Below are positions 23,021 through 32,256 of a DNA stretch of 39,182 nucleotides, one piece after another. The DNA comes from Butyrivibrio sp. MC2021. Lineage in GTDB: Bacteria > Bacillota > Clostridia > Lachnospirales > Lachnospiraceae. The stretch lies in contig NZ_JHXX01000020.1 of assembly GCF_000621605.1 (NCBI RefSeq), positions 1-39,182 of the forward strand, given 5' to 3'. The stretch's first letter is position 1. Every line of letters starts with the position of its first letter. The notes under the pieces were generated by a model. That model did no database searches, had not been told where the DNA came from, and worked only from the letters and a program-made list of their open reading frames with translations. The translations under genes and the position numbers were made by a program.

Positions 23021-24805
23021 ATGTTTTCAATAAACTTCAAACTTCAAAATAACGATAGCCTCTACTCGCAAGGGAGAGGCTATGACTTTTTTACACCGGA
23101 AATGGCAGTTACTTCATCAGGTACTGCCCATGAGCAGTCACTAAAGAGCGGCGGCTGGAACACAAGGCACTTCTATGAAGAAGTCTCTGATGAAGGCCGC
23201 AAGGTTCAGATTGTTAAAGTATCTGTCCCTTCCTTTGGAACCTACAAAGTCAGCATTAGAATAAGCGCCTTGAACAAGAGTATCGAGCACCTTACACTCT
23301 TTTCCTCAAGAAGGGCCATGATAGCAAGAGACGTAACCGTGCCCTGTGGCAGCACCTATGAAAAGACCTATCACACTGCCGTTACGCCCTTCATTCCTGC
23401 ACTTTCCGCAACAAGGTGCGAGGATAAGGACATCTTCATAAGCTACACAGGCAGCGACGTTTCGCCGGAAAATGTATCGCTGGACGTCACAATAACCGAG
23501 GAGAAAGTCCCTGTCATCTGGATTGGAGGCGATTCAACGGTAACCGATCAGAACGCCGGAATCCCCTACTATCCCTTCGGAAGCTTCTCCGGATGGGCGC
23601 AGACACTGCCTCGCTATATTGAGGGCGCAGCAGTCTGCAACTTATCCCACTCGGGTCTTACCTCCAACTGCTTCAGGGACGACGGACACTATGACATAAT
23701 AAGGGAGATGATTCAGCCCGGCGACTGCCTTATCCTCCAATTTGGTCACAACGACCAGAAGCGCAGGAACCTTGCAGCTTTCGGGGGATATGCGGACAAC
23801 CTCAGAAGATATGTCAGGGAGACAAGAGCTGCCGGTGCAGAAGCAATCCTGTGCTCTCCCATCAGCCGCATTCCGCTTGAGCTTACCAAAGAGGACGCCA
23901 AAGCTCTTGACATGGATCGTCACTACTCTCTTCTAAAAGACCACGCCAGGGCTACAGAGGCCGTGGCAAAAGAGCTGGATGTTCCCTTCATAGATCTCCA
24001 CGGAAAGACCTTCGAGAAGTGGCTTGAGTTTGAAGAAAAGGCCAAAGACTTCTTCATGCCCGGGGATGTGACCCACACCAACGAATACGGCAGCGTGATG
24101 ATCGCCGATATTTTCATGAATACTCTCCGCTCTCTTGATAAGGGAAAAGACACTCTACCGGGAAGGTGCGACAATGGACTTACCTGCAGTTTTTGGAGTC
24201 CTGATTCTGATACAAAAGTTATTCCCGCTCAGGAGCCTGAACCGGATATCTTTTCAATAGCACTGCCCTACCTTGATATTGCAGGATTTGAAGATAAGGA
24301 AGGTCTTGAGAAAGCCTTCAGATACTGTCTCCTCGATCCCTGTGTTATGTTCCTTCACCCGGATGCACCAATGCCAAGGGCTCAGCTCCTCATGGTGCTG
24401 TTCAAGGCACTTCGCATCGCAGGAACAAGGCCTTACAGAGGCAAGTACTCTGACCTTAAGATTGATGAATGGGACAGCGGATATGTTGAGACATTGATAT
24501 CTGAAAACCTGATAGATCCTGCAACTACTAAAAGTGAAGGCGACAAGCTCTTTTTCAGACCTGACGAATCTCTGACCTACGAGGAACTGGACAGCTTCCT
24601 TATGAGGTTCTATGAAAGTGATAAGGACAAAAGAGATATCCCTTTGGAGGAATGCGTAAGAAGGGCCATGGAGCTTGGCATTGACGAAAGAGAAAACGCT
24701 GCCTTCGGAAAGTGGATTTCCCGAGGTGAAGTATATACAGCTCTTGCCAGATTCATTGATCTGGAAGAAGACATAAAGACAAGGAGTATCAATTTTGAAG
24801 CATGA
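23021..24805 (+). CDS. CE12-like rhamnogalacturonan acetylesterase with SLH-like C-terminal region
   Basis: 594 residues from the ATG at 23021 (GGGG just upstream); a longer frame from 22715 lies inside GH112 and is rejected. Residues 1-160: beta-rich domain as in RGAE proteins. 165-375: SGNH hydrolase with GDSTV (Ser172), GWAQTLP, NLSHSGLTS, FGHND (241-245) and DVTH (Asp349, His352). It should remove acetyl groups from rhamnogalacturonan-I galacturonate. Residues about 417-560 look like degenerate S-layer-homology repeats (YLDIAGFEDKEGLEKAFRYC, FHP-like and F-R-P-D-E blocks), odd because no signal peptide is present. The GH28 gene begins inside its 3' end. Confidence 0.82.
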   Translation: MFSINFKLQNNDSLYSQGRGYDFFTPEMAVTSSGTAHEQSLKSGGWNTRHFYEEVSDEGRKVQIVKVSVPSFGTYKVSIRISALNKSIEHLTLFSSRRAMIARDVTVPCGSTYEKTYHTAVTPFIPALSATRCEDKDIFISYTGSDVSPENVSLDVTITEEKVPVIWIGGDSTVTDQNAGIPYYPFGSFSGWAQTLPRYIEGAAVCNLSHSGLTSNCFRDDGHYDIIREMIQPGDCLILQFGHNDQKRRNLAAFGGYADNLRRYVRETRAAGAEAILCSPISRIPLELTKEDAKALDMDRHYSLLKDHARATEAVAKELDVPFIDLHGKTFEKWLEFEEKAKDFFMPGDVTHTNEYGSVMIADIFMNTLRSLDKGKDTLPGRCDNGLTCSFWSPDSDTKVIPAQEPEPDIFSIALPYLDIAGFEDKEGLEKAFRYCLLDPCVMFLHPDAPMPRAQLLMVLFKALRIAGTRPYRGKYSDLKIDEWDSGYVETLISENLIDPATTKSEGDKLFFRPDESLTYEELDSFLMRFYESDKDKRDIPLEECVRRAMELGIDERENAAFGKWISRGEVYTALARFIDLEEDIKTRSINFEA

Positions 24806-26351
24806 ATTTTTGATGGACTTTAGAGCCACAGCAAGTGAAGCAGAAGTTTTCTGGGACCTTCCCAAGGATGCAACAAAAGAGTTTTCATACAGCGTGATTG
24901 CAGATGGCGAACCGGTCGGAGATACAGATAAAACCCACTTTACTCTTAAAGGTCTTTTGCCTGAAAAAGACATTGATGTGGAGGTCATCATGCACTCTCC
25001 CGATGGGGATTCACGCTCCCTTGGAAAGATCACGGTCAGAACCTCTCGCCTTAAGAAAATGATCGATGTTACTTCGGCGCCTTACAATGCTCTCGGCGAT
25101 GGCAAGACCTTAAACACTGCAGCGCTGCAGAAGGCTCTTGATGACTGCGATGAGAATTCTTACATATATGTGCCTGCAGGAACCTACCTTACAGGCGCTC
25201 TTGATATGCACTCAAACACAGAGCTCTTTGTTGATAAGGGTGCAACCCTGCAGGGAACAGAGAGTCCTTCCGACTATCTGCCCAAGATAAAAAGCAGGTT
25301 TGAGGGCTATGAGAGGCTCTGCTACAGAAGCCTTTTAAACCTCGGACAGCTCGATCACGACGCCTCCTATAACTGCGAAAACGTTGTGATCAGGGGCGGT
25401 GGAAGCATCATGGGCGGCGGATGGCTCCTTGCAAAGGCCTGCGCCAAGATTGAGGCTGAGGACCTCAAGGAATACATCGCTTCCCTTGGCGATAAGATAA
25501 AAGAATACGAGAAGCCCGAGACCATCTCCCACAGAGTCAGGGGCAGGCTAATCAATATGAGCAACTGCAGAAATATCTGGATCACAAATCTGACGCTGGG
25601 CTTTTCTCCTTCCTGGAATCTGCACTTTGTTTACTCCGATCAGGTTGTGACGGACCACTGCACCATCAAGTCTCAGGGCGTGTGGAATGGCGACGGCTGG
25701 GATCCGGATTCATCGACCAATTCGACTATTTACGCCTGCGACTTCTACACCGAGGATGACTCCGTTGCCATTAAATCAGGCAAGAATCCCGAGGGCAACG
25801 CGATCGGAAGGCCAACAAGGAACATAAGAGTCTTCGACTGCATCTGTCACATCGGTCACGGACTCTGCGTCGGCAGTGAGATGAGCGGTGGCGTGGAAAA
25901 TGTCTTTTTATGGGACTGTGACATGCGTCCCACTTGGTCAGGAATTGAGATCAAATACACAAAAAAGCGCGGAGGCTATGTAAGAGGCGTATCCGTCAGA
26001 GATATAGCAGCTTCCCACGTGATGATCCATTCCGTGACCTTCAACGACGACGGTGTTGGCGCTGAGACCATACCCGTCGTAGAGGACTGTCACTTTGAGA
26101 GGATGCATCTTCTTGGCAGATTTCTCGACAACAACGCCGGTAAAAATGACTGGCACAACTGCCCTTCCATCGAGCTCATCGGCTTTGATGAACCGGGGCA
26201 TGAGCTTAAGGATATCAGCTTTAAGGATATAGAGATCGAAGAACCCGCGGAGGGTACAAAAGATATTCTTGTAGAGTTTGCGACAGATCCTGTATTTGAA
26301 AATATACGCAGGTGTCCCAGAAGTGATATGGGGATTATAAAGGAGGTATGA
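24795..26351 (+). CDS. GH28 polygalacturonase / rhamnogalacturonan-type hydrolase
   Basis: 518 residues. Residues 1-85 are a fibronectin-III-like domain; about 90-510 are the GH28 beta-helix. The catalytic blocks are present: WNGDGWDPDSS (Asp300, Asp303), EDDSVAIKSG (Asp321-Asp322), HIGHGLCVGSE (His355) and GIEIKYTKKRGG (Lys387). It hydrolyses galacturonic-acid linkages, probably as an intracellular exo-enzyme on imported oligosaccharides, since no signal peptide is present. The start is a TTG with AAGGAG 8 nt upstream, overlapping the esterase stop; the next in-frame ATG (24813) has no site. Confidence 0.9.
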   Translation: MKHEFLMDFRATASEAEVFWDLPKDATKEFSYSVIADGEPVGDTDKTHFTLKGLLPEKDIDVEVIMHSPDGDSRSLGKITVRTSRLKKMIDVTSAPYNALGDGKTLNTAALQKALDDCDENSYIYVPAGTYLTGALDMHSNTELFVDKGATLQGTESPSDYLPKIKSRFEGYERLCYRSLLNLGQLDHDASYNCENVVIRGGGSIMGGGWLLAKACAKIEAEDLKEYIASLGDKIKEYEKPETISHRVRGRLINMSNCRNIWITNLTLGFSPSWNLHFVYSDQVVTDHCTIKSQGVWNGDGWDPDSSTNSTIYACDFYTEDDSVAIKSGKNPEGNAIGRPTRNIRVFDCICHIGHGLCVGSEMSGGVENVFLWDCDMRPTWSGIEIKYTKKRGGYVRGVSVRDIAASHVMIHSVTFNDDGVGAETIPVVEDCHFERMHLLGRFLDNNAGKNDWHNCPSIELIGFDEPGHELKDISFKDIEIEEPAEGTKDILVEFATDPVFENIRRCPRSDMGIIKEV

Positions 26352-26353
26352 GT

Positions 26354-26692
26354 ATGGAACGATACGCATGGAAAGGCATGGTACTAAAGGGAAAGAAAGA
26401 CGAGTATATCAAAAGGCACGACGAGATCTGGCCGGAGATGGTGGCTGTTTTAAAGGAAGCCGGAATATGCAACTACAGCATCTATATGTACGAGCTGGAA
26501 TCTCCGGAATTTGACGCTGAAGTATTCGGATATTATGAGTGCGAAAAGGGCATCGAATATGCCGGAAAGTACCAGGCAGAGAGCGAAGTCGTTGCCAGAT
26601 GGGACGAGAGCATGAAGGGCATACTCATCCTTGAGAAAGACGAAGTAACAGGCGCTCAGAAACAGATGAAGCAGGTTTTCAGATTAGACTGA
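26354..26692 (+). CDS. rhaM: L-rhamnose mutarotase
   Basis: 112 residues, normal RhaM length. The start MERYAWKGMVLKGKKDEYIK with RHDEIWPEM (active-site His), NYSIYMYE (Tyr) and ARWDESM (Trp) matches the family. It interconverts alpha- and beta-L-rhamnose so that rhamnose released by GH112 can enter catabolism. The ATG at 26354 is 7 nt after AGGAGG; the ATG at 26348 overlaps the GH28 stop but is only 1 nt from the site. Last gene of the enzyme operon. Rhamnose isomerase, kinase and aldolase are not in the window. Confidence 0.9.
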   Translation: MERYAWKGMVLKGKKDEYIKRHDEIWPEMVAVLKEAGICNYSIYMYELESPEFDAEVFGYYECEKGIEYAGKYQAESEVVARWDESMKGILILEKDEVTGAQKQMKQVFRLD

Positions 26693-26756
26693 CCGCCCGG
26701 TAACAGGATAAATTCACATGATGGATAACAATTTTGATGTTAACAATTTATTTACA

Positions 26757-26794
26757 TAAAAAGATCTCTATACCATTTCTGATATAGAGATCTT
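26757..26794. terminator. Bidirectional terminator after rhaM
   Basis: A perfect 12-bp stem, AAGATCTCTATA / TATAGAGATCTT, 10-nt loop. TTATT follows on the plus strand and TTTTT on the minus strand. It lies 69 bp past rhaM and just inside the right 25-bp repeat. Confidence 0.75.
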
Positions 26795-26799
26795 ATTCC

Positions 26800-26824
26800 G
26801 TCATCTTATCTTAATGACATTGGC
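26800..26824 (-). repeat. 25-bp inverted repeat, right copy
   Basis: Exact reverse complement of 11931-11955. It sits directly behind the stop region of a small minus-strand gene remnant (26825-26953), suggesting that this sequence was the end of a mobile element or of its gene. Confidence 0.85.
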
Positions 26825-26953
26825 TCATTGGCCACCCTCTTTCTTCAACTCTTCCTGTATAAAAGTTTTCAACCTGGGACTTTGCATCATTTTGATTGCC
26901 TCAATTGCACATTGATAAATCAGATCTATCTGCCATGATGCATCCTCCTGATT
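26825..26953 (-). pseudogene. Small gene remnant next to the right repeat
   Basis: The minus strand codes for about 42 coherent residues (WQIDLIYQCAIEAIKMMQSP, then LKTFIQEELKKEGGQ and a stop). An in-frame stop lies just before it. A GGAGG-ATG start upstream is in a different frame, so one base has probably been lost or gained. The helical, charged peptide resembles no family I can name. The rest of 26693-27343 holds the rhaM terminator, the 25-bp repeat, a hairpin at 27233 and AT-rich sequence without convincing genes. Confidence 0.4.
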
Positions 26954-27232
26954 TTAAAAGTCTCTGTGTTGCGTTTTTCTGAGCTTCCGGGTAGAAATTC
27001 TACTCCGAAGAAGCTAATCTTTTAAAATATCAAAAAAGTGTCTGTAATAATGATAACATTAATAGGTCCGAAAAAAAAAAATATGGTGTGCTTCGCATAA
27101 CTTTATAAGAACACAAAATGTTCACAACACCTTTAGATTATATTTAGGTTAAAAGATTAATATAAGATCATCAAGAAGAGCTAATCTTCTTGAACCCCAC
27201 ACAAACACATACTTTTTCAATCATTACAACAT

Positions 27233-27262
27233 GGCTACTCATATCCCATATATTGAGTAGCC
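27233..27262. repeat. Hairpin in the 27-kb intergenic region
   Basis: GGCTACTCA / TGAGTAGCC, 9-bp perfect arms with a 12-nt loop. No U-tract on either strand. Role unknown. Confidence 0.4.
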
Positions 27263-27307
27263 TCCCCCCTCAAATATCCTCTCTTATACAAGTGCTAATA
27301 TAAATAA

Positions 27308-27347
27308 AATCGCCGCACTGTCATTTAACAGTGTGGCGATTTTTTAT
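27308..27347. terminator. Bidirectional terminator at the end of the envelope operon
   Basis: AATCGCC(G)CACTGT / ACAGTG(T)GGCGATT with a 6-nt loop, adjoining the stop at 27344. T-runs follow on both strands (TTTTATTTAT on the minus, TTTTTTA on the plus). Confidence 0.8.
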
Positions 27348-29155
27348 TCAGACAAGGTGCTTCGACCAAGCAATTCCTCATATGAAACATGAATGATTAT
27401 AAAGCCTGACGCATAAGGCCCCAGCGCATACTCATCAAAAACAAAATCTATTCCATCCTCTTTGAACTCAGATCGATCATCAAACTTCACACAGTCATAA
27501 GCCTGTTTATATGCCTCATCATCACTTTCAGCAAAATAGTTTTCCCTATTCTCTTTATAATCTTCCACGACTTTCCGGGCAATTAAATCTTTGAATTCCT
27601 CTTCTGTTCCTTTATAAAAGTCTTCAATGCTCAGCCTCTTGCCCGTTTTAAGATCAAAAAAGAACTGTTCTCTGAAGTACTCTCCATGGGCCCCGCCGAA
27701 ATTAAAGCAGCTGATGTACAAGACATCCAGGTATCTGTCTTCCAAAATATTCACATCAGTTATATAGCCATTCTCAGACTCGCAATATGCTTCTTCTAAC
27801 TCGCCATGTTCTTCACAATCGGTATCGCCATACATCAGGCCTTCATCCGCATGAATAACGCTGTTGTCAATAAACTCCGCAATTCTTTTATTGATCTCAT
27901 CCGCATATTCTGAGTATTTGTGGTCAAGTACGAATTTTTCTCCATAAAATTTGTAAAGTGCTTTTCCGCAATCAGGACAATCGGACTCTGCAGTTACGTA
28001 TTCCACTGTTCCGTATTCATAAGCGGGAAAATCGGAAGCCACATAGCCAAGGGGCTTAGGCCCATCAGATTTTGTTGGATCCAGCATATTCCAGATATAT
28101 TTCCCATCATCAAAGCAGGCAAAAAACATTCTTTTACCAAATATTTTTCTGGAATACTCAAGGTTGTTGATCTCCTGTGTACCCGGAACAGTCTCTGTTT
28201 CATACAAAAGTTTGGTGGATCCGTCGACAAGATTGTATGAATAGATCTGATTTTTCTTAATTCCAAGGTTTACAGGCTCCGATTTGGAATAATAACAAGT
28301 GCTATCATCATAGCATATAACTTCTTTCCAATTGGCTTCTTTGAACTGCTGAGCCTCTCCGCTGTCAATATTGAGGATATACTCTCCAATATCTTCATAA
28401 TTGGAGTTAGACAGCTTAACCATGACCCACTTACGGTCAAAAGCATAAACATTTATCTTATTACCCTCATCAGTCTGGTAGATTTGGGATGTATCTCCGT
28501 TTTTTTCAATCTTAAATAGTTTGTTATCCTTGCGGGCGAGGGAAAAGCCTACTTCATCAAAGGTTCTTGCCACGCAGCAGGGAGTATTTCCATTTCCGCG
28601 GGAGCATCCGGAGTAATTCTCCATTGCCCTGTAATATTCTTCCAGCCCTGAAGCGGTCTCCTCATAGGTGAGACCGTCTTCTAATAAATAACAATGGCCT
28701 TCGAAATTACTTGTCCCCGGAATCATGGACTCAAAGTACAGCTTCCCATCATATATATCCAGATTGTATATACTGCCGCCATCATTCTTGTAGACTACCG
28801 TATAAGCATCTTTCTCAGGATCTATGGCATACAAAATATTATAAGAGTTTGACGAATCTTTATAATCCGTATAATAATCGGTAAAATAAAGAACTCCGTC
28901 ATAAGCCATTCTGTAGTTCTCAGGCCTTAGCCCCGGGATTTCCTCCGAAAACTGCTCTTTTACCTTAGCTAAATCATATTCATTCAAAAGCTTGCCGTCG
29001 TAGTCAACAACATACAGCCTGGTGTTATCAAAGTTCAGGCTAAGCTGACGATTCTGGTCCTGCTTCTGCAGTTCATAAGCATTTCGCCCGCATCCGGTTA
29101 AAGCAAGAATCATCACCCCGGAAATAATAACCCCAATACTTCTTTTCTTTTTCAT
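27344..29155 (-). CDS. Lipoprotein with DUF3298/RsiV-like C-terminal domain
   Basis: 603 residues. Signal with lipobox LTGC (Cys22). Residues about 35-380 form repeated beta-strand units with YD-x-KLYF patterns (LYVVDYDGKLLNEYD, YDGVLYFTDYY, YDGKLYFES), like DUF5050 or propeller-type proteins. About 430-600 is a DUF4163/DUF3298 pair as in the RsiV anti-sigma factor and PdaC: CFNFGGAHGEYFREQFFFD, then TGKRLSIEDFYKG. RsiV-type domains can bind cell-wall ligands, so envelope sensing is possible but not shown. Last gene of a co-directional run, 17 bp after a membrane-protein gene. Confidence 0.7.
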   Translation of the reverse strand: MKKKRSIGVIISGVMILALTGCGRNAYELQKQDQNRQLSLNFDNTRLYVVDYDGKLLNEYDLAKVKEQFSEEIPGLRPENYRMAYDGVLYFTDYYTDYKDSSNSYNILYAIDPEKDAYTVVYKNDGGSIYNLDIYDGKLYFESMIPGTSNFEGHCYLLEDGLTYEETASGLEEYYRAMENYSGCSRGNGNTPCCVARTFDEVGFSLARKDNKLFKIEKNGDTSQIYQTDEGNKINVYAFDRKWVMVKLSNSNYEDIGEYILNIDSGEAQQFKEANWKEVICYDDSTCYYSKSEPVNLGIKKNQIYSYNLVDGSTKLLYETETVPGTQEINNLEYSRKIFGKRMFFACFDDGKYIWNMLDPTKSDGPKPLGYVASDFPAYEYGTVEYVTAESDCPDCGKALYKFYGEKFVLDHKYSEYADEINKRIAEFIDNSVIHADEGLMYGDTDCEEHGELEEAYCESENGYITDVNILEDRYLDVLYISCFNFGGAHGEYFREQFFFDLKTGKRLSIEDFYKGTEEEFKDLIARKVVEDYKENRENYFAESDDEAYKQAYDCVKFDDRSEFKEDGIDFVFDEYALGPYASGFIIIHVSYEELLGRSTLSE

Positions 29156-29172
29156 AATTCCAATCCCCTTGG

Positions 29173-30903
29173 TCAGTTATATACGCAATAACCATCAATA
29201 GTTATTTTATTTACTACTGACTCATCCTTTTTGTCCACTTCAAATTTAATGTCTTCCAGATAAAGAAGCCCGTTTTCTACAGGTATTGGATCAACAATAA
29301 GATTCTGTAATTCGGTGTTCTGAGCTCCCGCAACATCCATCACCCTTAATTTGCTTATCAGCTCACTAAGATCCGCCTCACCCAAAACCATCGCACCGTT
29401 ATATTTAGCTCTGGCAGGGATTTTCGAAGTGTCAATTTTGGTCAGATCATCAGTTGATAAATCAATGGTTGTGTAAAAAGGACTAATATATCTGTATCCT
29501 GATAATTCTATTGTTACAAAAGCATGACGGACTTCTGTTTTATAGTATTCGTAAGGCTTAGACTGCACTTCTTCTCTGTACCTGTATTCATCAAACAGAT
29601 CATTCAGCACATCATCGCTGTATTTCACATTCAGAGCTTCAACATACTTTTTACCCTCTATGCTGCTTCGCATCTTAAGCTCCCGGTATGAAGACTCAGC
29701 TTTCTCCGAAAAGTCATAGGCGGTATCATCCTTTGCTTCAACTCTGGCGATAAAGTTCTCCACAACCTTTTTCTGAGAAGCGGTTACAACTGAATATACA
29801 TTGATACGTGGTATAGCAAAAAAACATATGATCATGGCAGGGATCATTATTAAAAGAGCCGAACCTATCCCTTTTTTCATCAGCAATCTTATAAGATAGT
29901 AAAGTACATAGAAGACTTCGAATAATATCAGAAAAAGTCCTCCGTATCTTGAAAAAGTAAAACCATATTCCGAAACTCTCATGTATAGACACATGCTCTG
30001 AACAATGATCAGAGGGGCAAACAAAAGAGGCATTATCCTGCACGTAACCAGAAGTTTTCCCTCCGTCACTCCCTGGGCTGCAGTCCATACATAAAGGCCT
30101 GCGATAAAAAGTCCTGCCATTATGCTGAAAGCTTCATTGGAAGGAAAGGTCCATGTAAGGATTATCTGAATGACATATGCGTATACAACAAGAAATGCAG
30201 CCGCGAGCATAAAGGTATTTACATAGCAAAAAAGCACCTTTGAAAAACCTGAATCTCCTTCTTCAACATGGCTGATACCGTAAATACCGGCAGGAAATCC
30301 TACTATTCCCATAAGGACAAATTCCGGTAATAATTCTAGCCTTGTTGTGAAAAATAATGATTCAAAAATGTGCATTATCAGCAGGATTCCGATGGCCATA
30401 ATTATATAAATAGCAACTGCTCTGATTACACCGACAAAGGCTTTGTAAAAATATCCCTCGAAGGTCTCACCGCTTTTTTTATACAGAAAATAAACCGTAC
30501 ATGCCACTGCCAGAATCAAATATACAATTGCTGCTCTGGTGAGATATTGCTCATAATCCGCATAGGGAGTATTCTCAAGCTTATTGCCTATTGTCTCTGC
30601 CCAGGAATAAAAACCTGAAACAGCAAAAGAAATCAAAAGCTCAAGAACGTGAATTATTTTTTGTTTTTTGTTCTTAAAATGGGATTCCACAAGAAGAATT
30701 CCCGGGGTGAGAAATAAACAGAAACAAGTACCGAAAAGAAGTTCATCCTGAAAGGCTTTTACTGGCAGATCGATAAAGAGGTTTTCAATATAATCCGTCT
30801 CAATACCTGCAAGAATCATTCCCACAAGAAAAACAACGATCGAAATAAGATGTTCCTTCAGTAGCGTTTTAATACCTGATGTTATTTTATTAAGCCACAA
30901 CAT
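29173..30903 (-). CDS. DUF4153-like multi-pass membrane protein
   Basis: 576 residues. Residues 1-400 contain about 11-12 hydrophobic segments; the C-terminal about 190 residues are soluble and charged, probably outside the membrane. The layout and the IPRINVYSVVTASQKKVVEN motif at the domain boundary agree with DUF4153 proteins. Function unknown. It lies between a nucleotidase and a lipoprotein with short gaps (21 and 17 bp), so the three are one operon. AAGGGGAG precedes the ATG. Confidence 0.65.
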   Translation of the reverse strand: MLWLNKITSGIKTLLKEHLISIVVFLVGMILAGIETDYIENLFIDLPVKAFQDELLFGTCFCLFLTPGILLVESHFKNKKQKIIHVLELLISFAVSGFYSWAETIGNKLENTPYADYEQYLTRAAIVYLILAVACTVYFLYKKSGETFEGYFYKAFVGVIRAVAIYIIMAIGILLIMHIFESLFFTTRLELLPEFVLMGIVGFPAGIYGISHVEEGDSGFSKVLFCYVNTFMLAAAFLVVYAYVIQIILTWTFPSNEAFSIMAGLFIAGLYVWTAAQGVTEGKLLVTCRIMPLLFAPLIIVQSMCLYMRVSEYGFTFSRYGGLFLILFEVFYVLYYLIRLLMKKGIGSALLIMIPAMIICFFAIPRINVYSVVTASQKKVVENFIARVEAKDDTAYDFSEKAESSYRELKMRSSIEGKKYVEALNVKYSDDVLNDLFDEYRYREEVQSKPYEYYKTEVRHAFVTIELSGYRYISPFYTTIDLSTDDLTKIDTSKIPARAKYNGAMVLGEADLSELISKLRVMDVAGAQNTELQNLIVDPIPVENGLLYLEDIKFEVDKKDESVVNKITIDGYCVYN

Positions 30904-30924
30904 ACCTTTTCTCCCCTTAAAATA

Positions 30925-31521
30925 CTACCTTATACTCTTTTTAATTGTCTCCCAGTCAAGACAACGTTTGTAGCCGCTTCCCGGAAGTTCACAGTCATGA
31001 TTCCAGGGACGATCGTAGACCATTATCTTCAGATCCGGTAAATGATCGAAAAATCGAAATGCCAGAGGCGAGTCCTCAATTGCATAATCAAAATGCATCT
31101 TGTAGTAGTCCTCTATCTCAAGGCTGAATTCACTGTTTTTTATAAAGCTGTCCCGTCCGTATTTATTCAGACAGTACAGCCTGACTCTCTGAAGACCATG
31201 TCTGTCCAGCCACTCCCTTGATGCTTCATATGCGACATTGGGACGTCCCGTTATTATAGAAACCTCATGACCTGCATTAATAAAGCTGTTAACGGTTTCG
31301 GATGCCCCCGGAGTCTCTTCAAAAGAAAGCAGCGCCTCCGGCGTGTGGGCCTTGATCATCATCTCTTCATACTGCTCATCTGTCAGTGCAAAAGACCTTT
31401 TCAGATCGAAAAATCCGATATCTTCATAAGGAACATCTTTTCCGAACATCTCTTTTACCAGTACTGAAAAATACCGCGCTGTTTCGCACAGACAATCATC
31501 AAAATCAATATAAATCTTCAT
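30925..31521 (-). CDS. 5'(3')-deoxyribonucleotidase, NT5C type (HAD fold)
   Basis: 198 residues. The HAD motifs are visible: motif I IDFDDCLCE (the two catalytic Asp at DFDDC), motif II SIITGRPN, motif III and IV through KKYG-like and YAIEDSPLA. NT5C-type enzymes dephosphorylate nucleoside monophosphates, often deoxyuridylate or thymidylate. The start is taken as ATG 31521 with GGGAG about 8 nt upstream; a TTG codon just before it is rejected. It heads the run with the DUF4153 and lipoprotein genes. Confidence 0.85.
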   Translation of the reverse strand: MKIYIDFDDCLCETARYFSVLVKEMFGKDVPYEDIGFFDLKRSFALTDEQYEEMMIKAHTPEALLSFEETPGASETVNSFINAGHEVSIITGRPNVAYEASREWLDRHGLQRVRLYCLNKYGRDSFIKNSEFSLEIEDYYKMHFDYAIEDSPLAFRFFDHLPDLKIMVYDRPWNHDCELPGSGYKRCLDWETIKKSIR

Positions 31522-31563
31522 CAAATGTCTCCCATTCTTTGTTTCATAATCTGAACGTTCCTA

Positions 31564-32013
31564 TTATAAGACATAAGTTGCATTCTGAACAATCTTGTCA
31601 TTCGTATCAGGTGTAAACATGATCACCAGAGTAACAATAGCGTAAACAGCGTTCATGGCTAATATTGCGATAAGTGTAGGTCTCCAGGATCCGTCAAAGG
31701 AAAAAACAAAGGAGCATAACATATACTGCCATATTGCAGAGACAACGCTGACTGCGATGACTCCCAATCCAAAACCGATTTTTGTTTTACCTTTGGGAGC
31801 AACAAAGAGAAAAATCTCAAAAGCAATCAGTCCCCAGTCTTCGATCATGAGCATGAGAACCCCGGAGAGAACTCCCAAAACAATCGCCTTAAAGGGATTA
31901 AGCGTTCCCACATCTATTATACGGATCAGAAAGTAAAAAATAGCGGGTGATAGTTTTAATAAAACCATAATCGGCGTGTTGCCCTGCTTTTTTACTATAT
32001 CATTTTCCTTCAT
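31564..32013 (-). CDS. Small membrane protein of unknown family
   Basis: 149 residues with four hydrophobic segments (around 18-38, 45-75, 85-105 and 115-140) and polar ends. No recognised domain. ATG 32013 is 8 nt after GGAGG; an upstream in-frame GTG overlaps the site and is rejected. It is 43 bp before the nucleotidase start, so it is possibly the first gene of the same transcript. Confidence 0.6.
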   Translation of the reverse strand: MKENDIVKKQGNTPIMVLLKLSPAIFYFLIRIIDVGTLNPFKAIVLGVLSGVLMLMIEDWGLIAFEIFLFVAPKGKTKIGFGLGVIAVSVVSAIWQYMLCSFVFSFDGSWRPTLIAILAMNAVYAIVTLVIMFTPDTNDKIVQNATYVL

Positions 32014-32058
32014 AAGAGCCACCTCCCATGTATTTTTGTTTTATCTAAGCAACATGAT

Positions 32059-32110
32059 AACCCCCGGCCGCCTCTGAATAAATGATGTTTTCAGAGATAT
32101 AGCCGGGGTT
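32059..32110. repeat. Large two-part hairpin in a divergent intergenic region
   Basis: Outer arms AACCCCCGGC / GCCGGGGTT and inner arms CTCTGAA / TTCAGAG around an 11-nt loop. It lies upstream of genes on both sides, so it is in a leader or is a repeat scar, not a normal terminator. Confidence 0.5.
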
Positions 32111-32256
32111 AAATGGTATGTAATAGTATTTTAAGAAAATAATCTTACTTTGTTTATCGTATTCCTGGCACGCCTGATGTATTATTACCGTGAGGGGAGC
32201 ATGAGGCTCTCTATTTTTTGTCGCATGTCGTTTCACGGATGAAAGGCGGACCAAAA

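Noticed and set aside
24254..25033. 259-codon minus-strand frame opposite the CE12/GH28 genes
   Set aside because: The translation resembles no family and lies wholly over two well-supported genes on the other strand.
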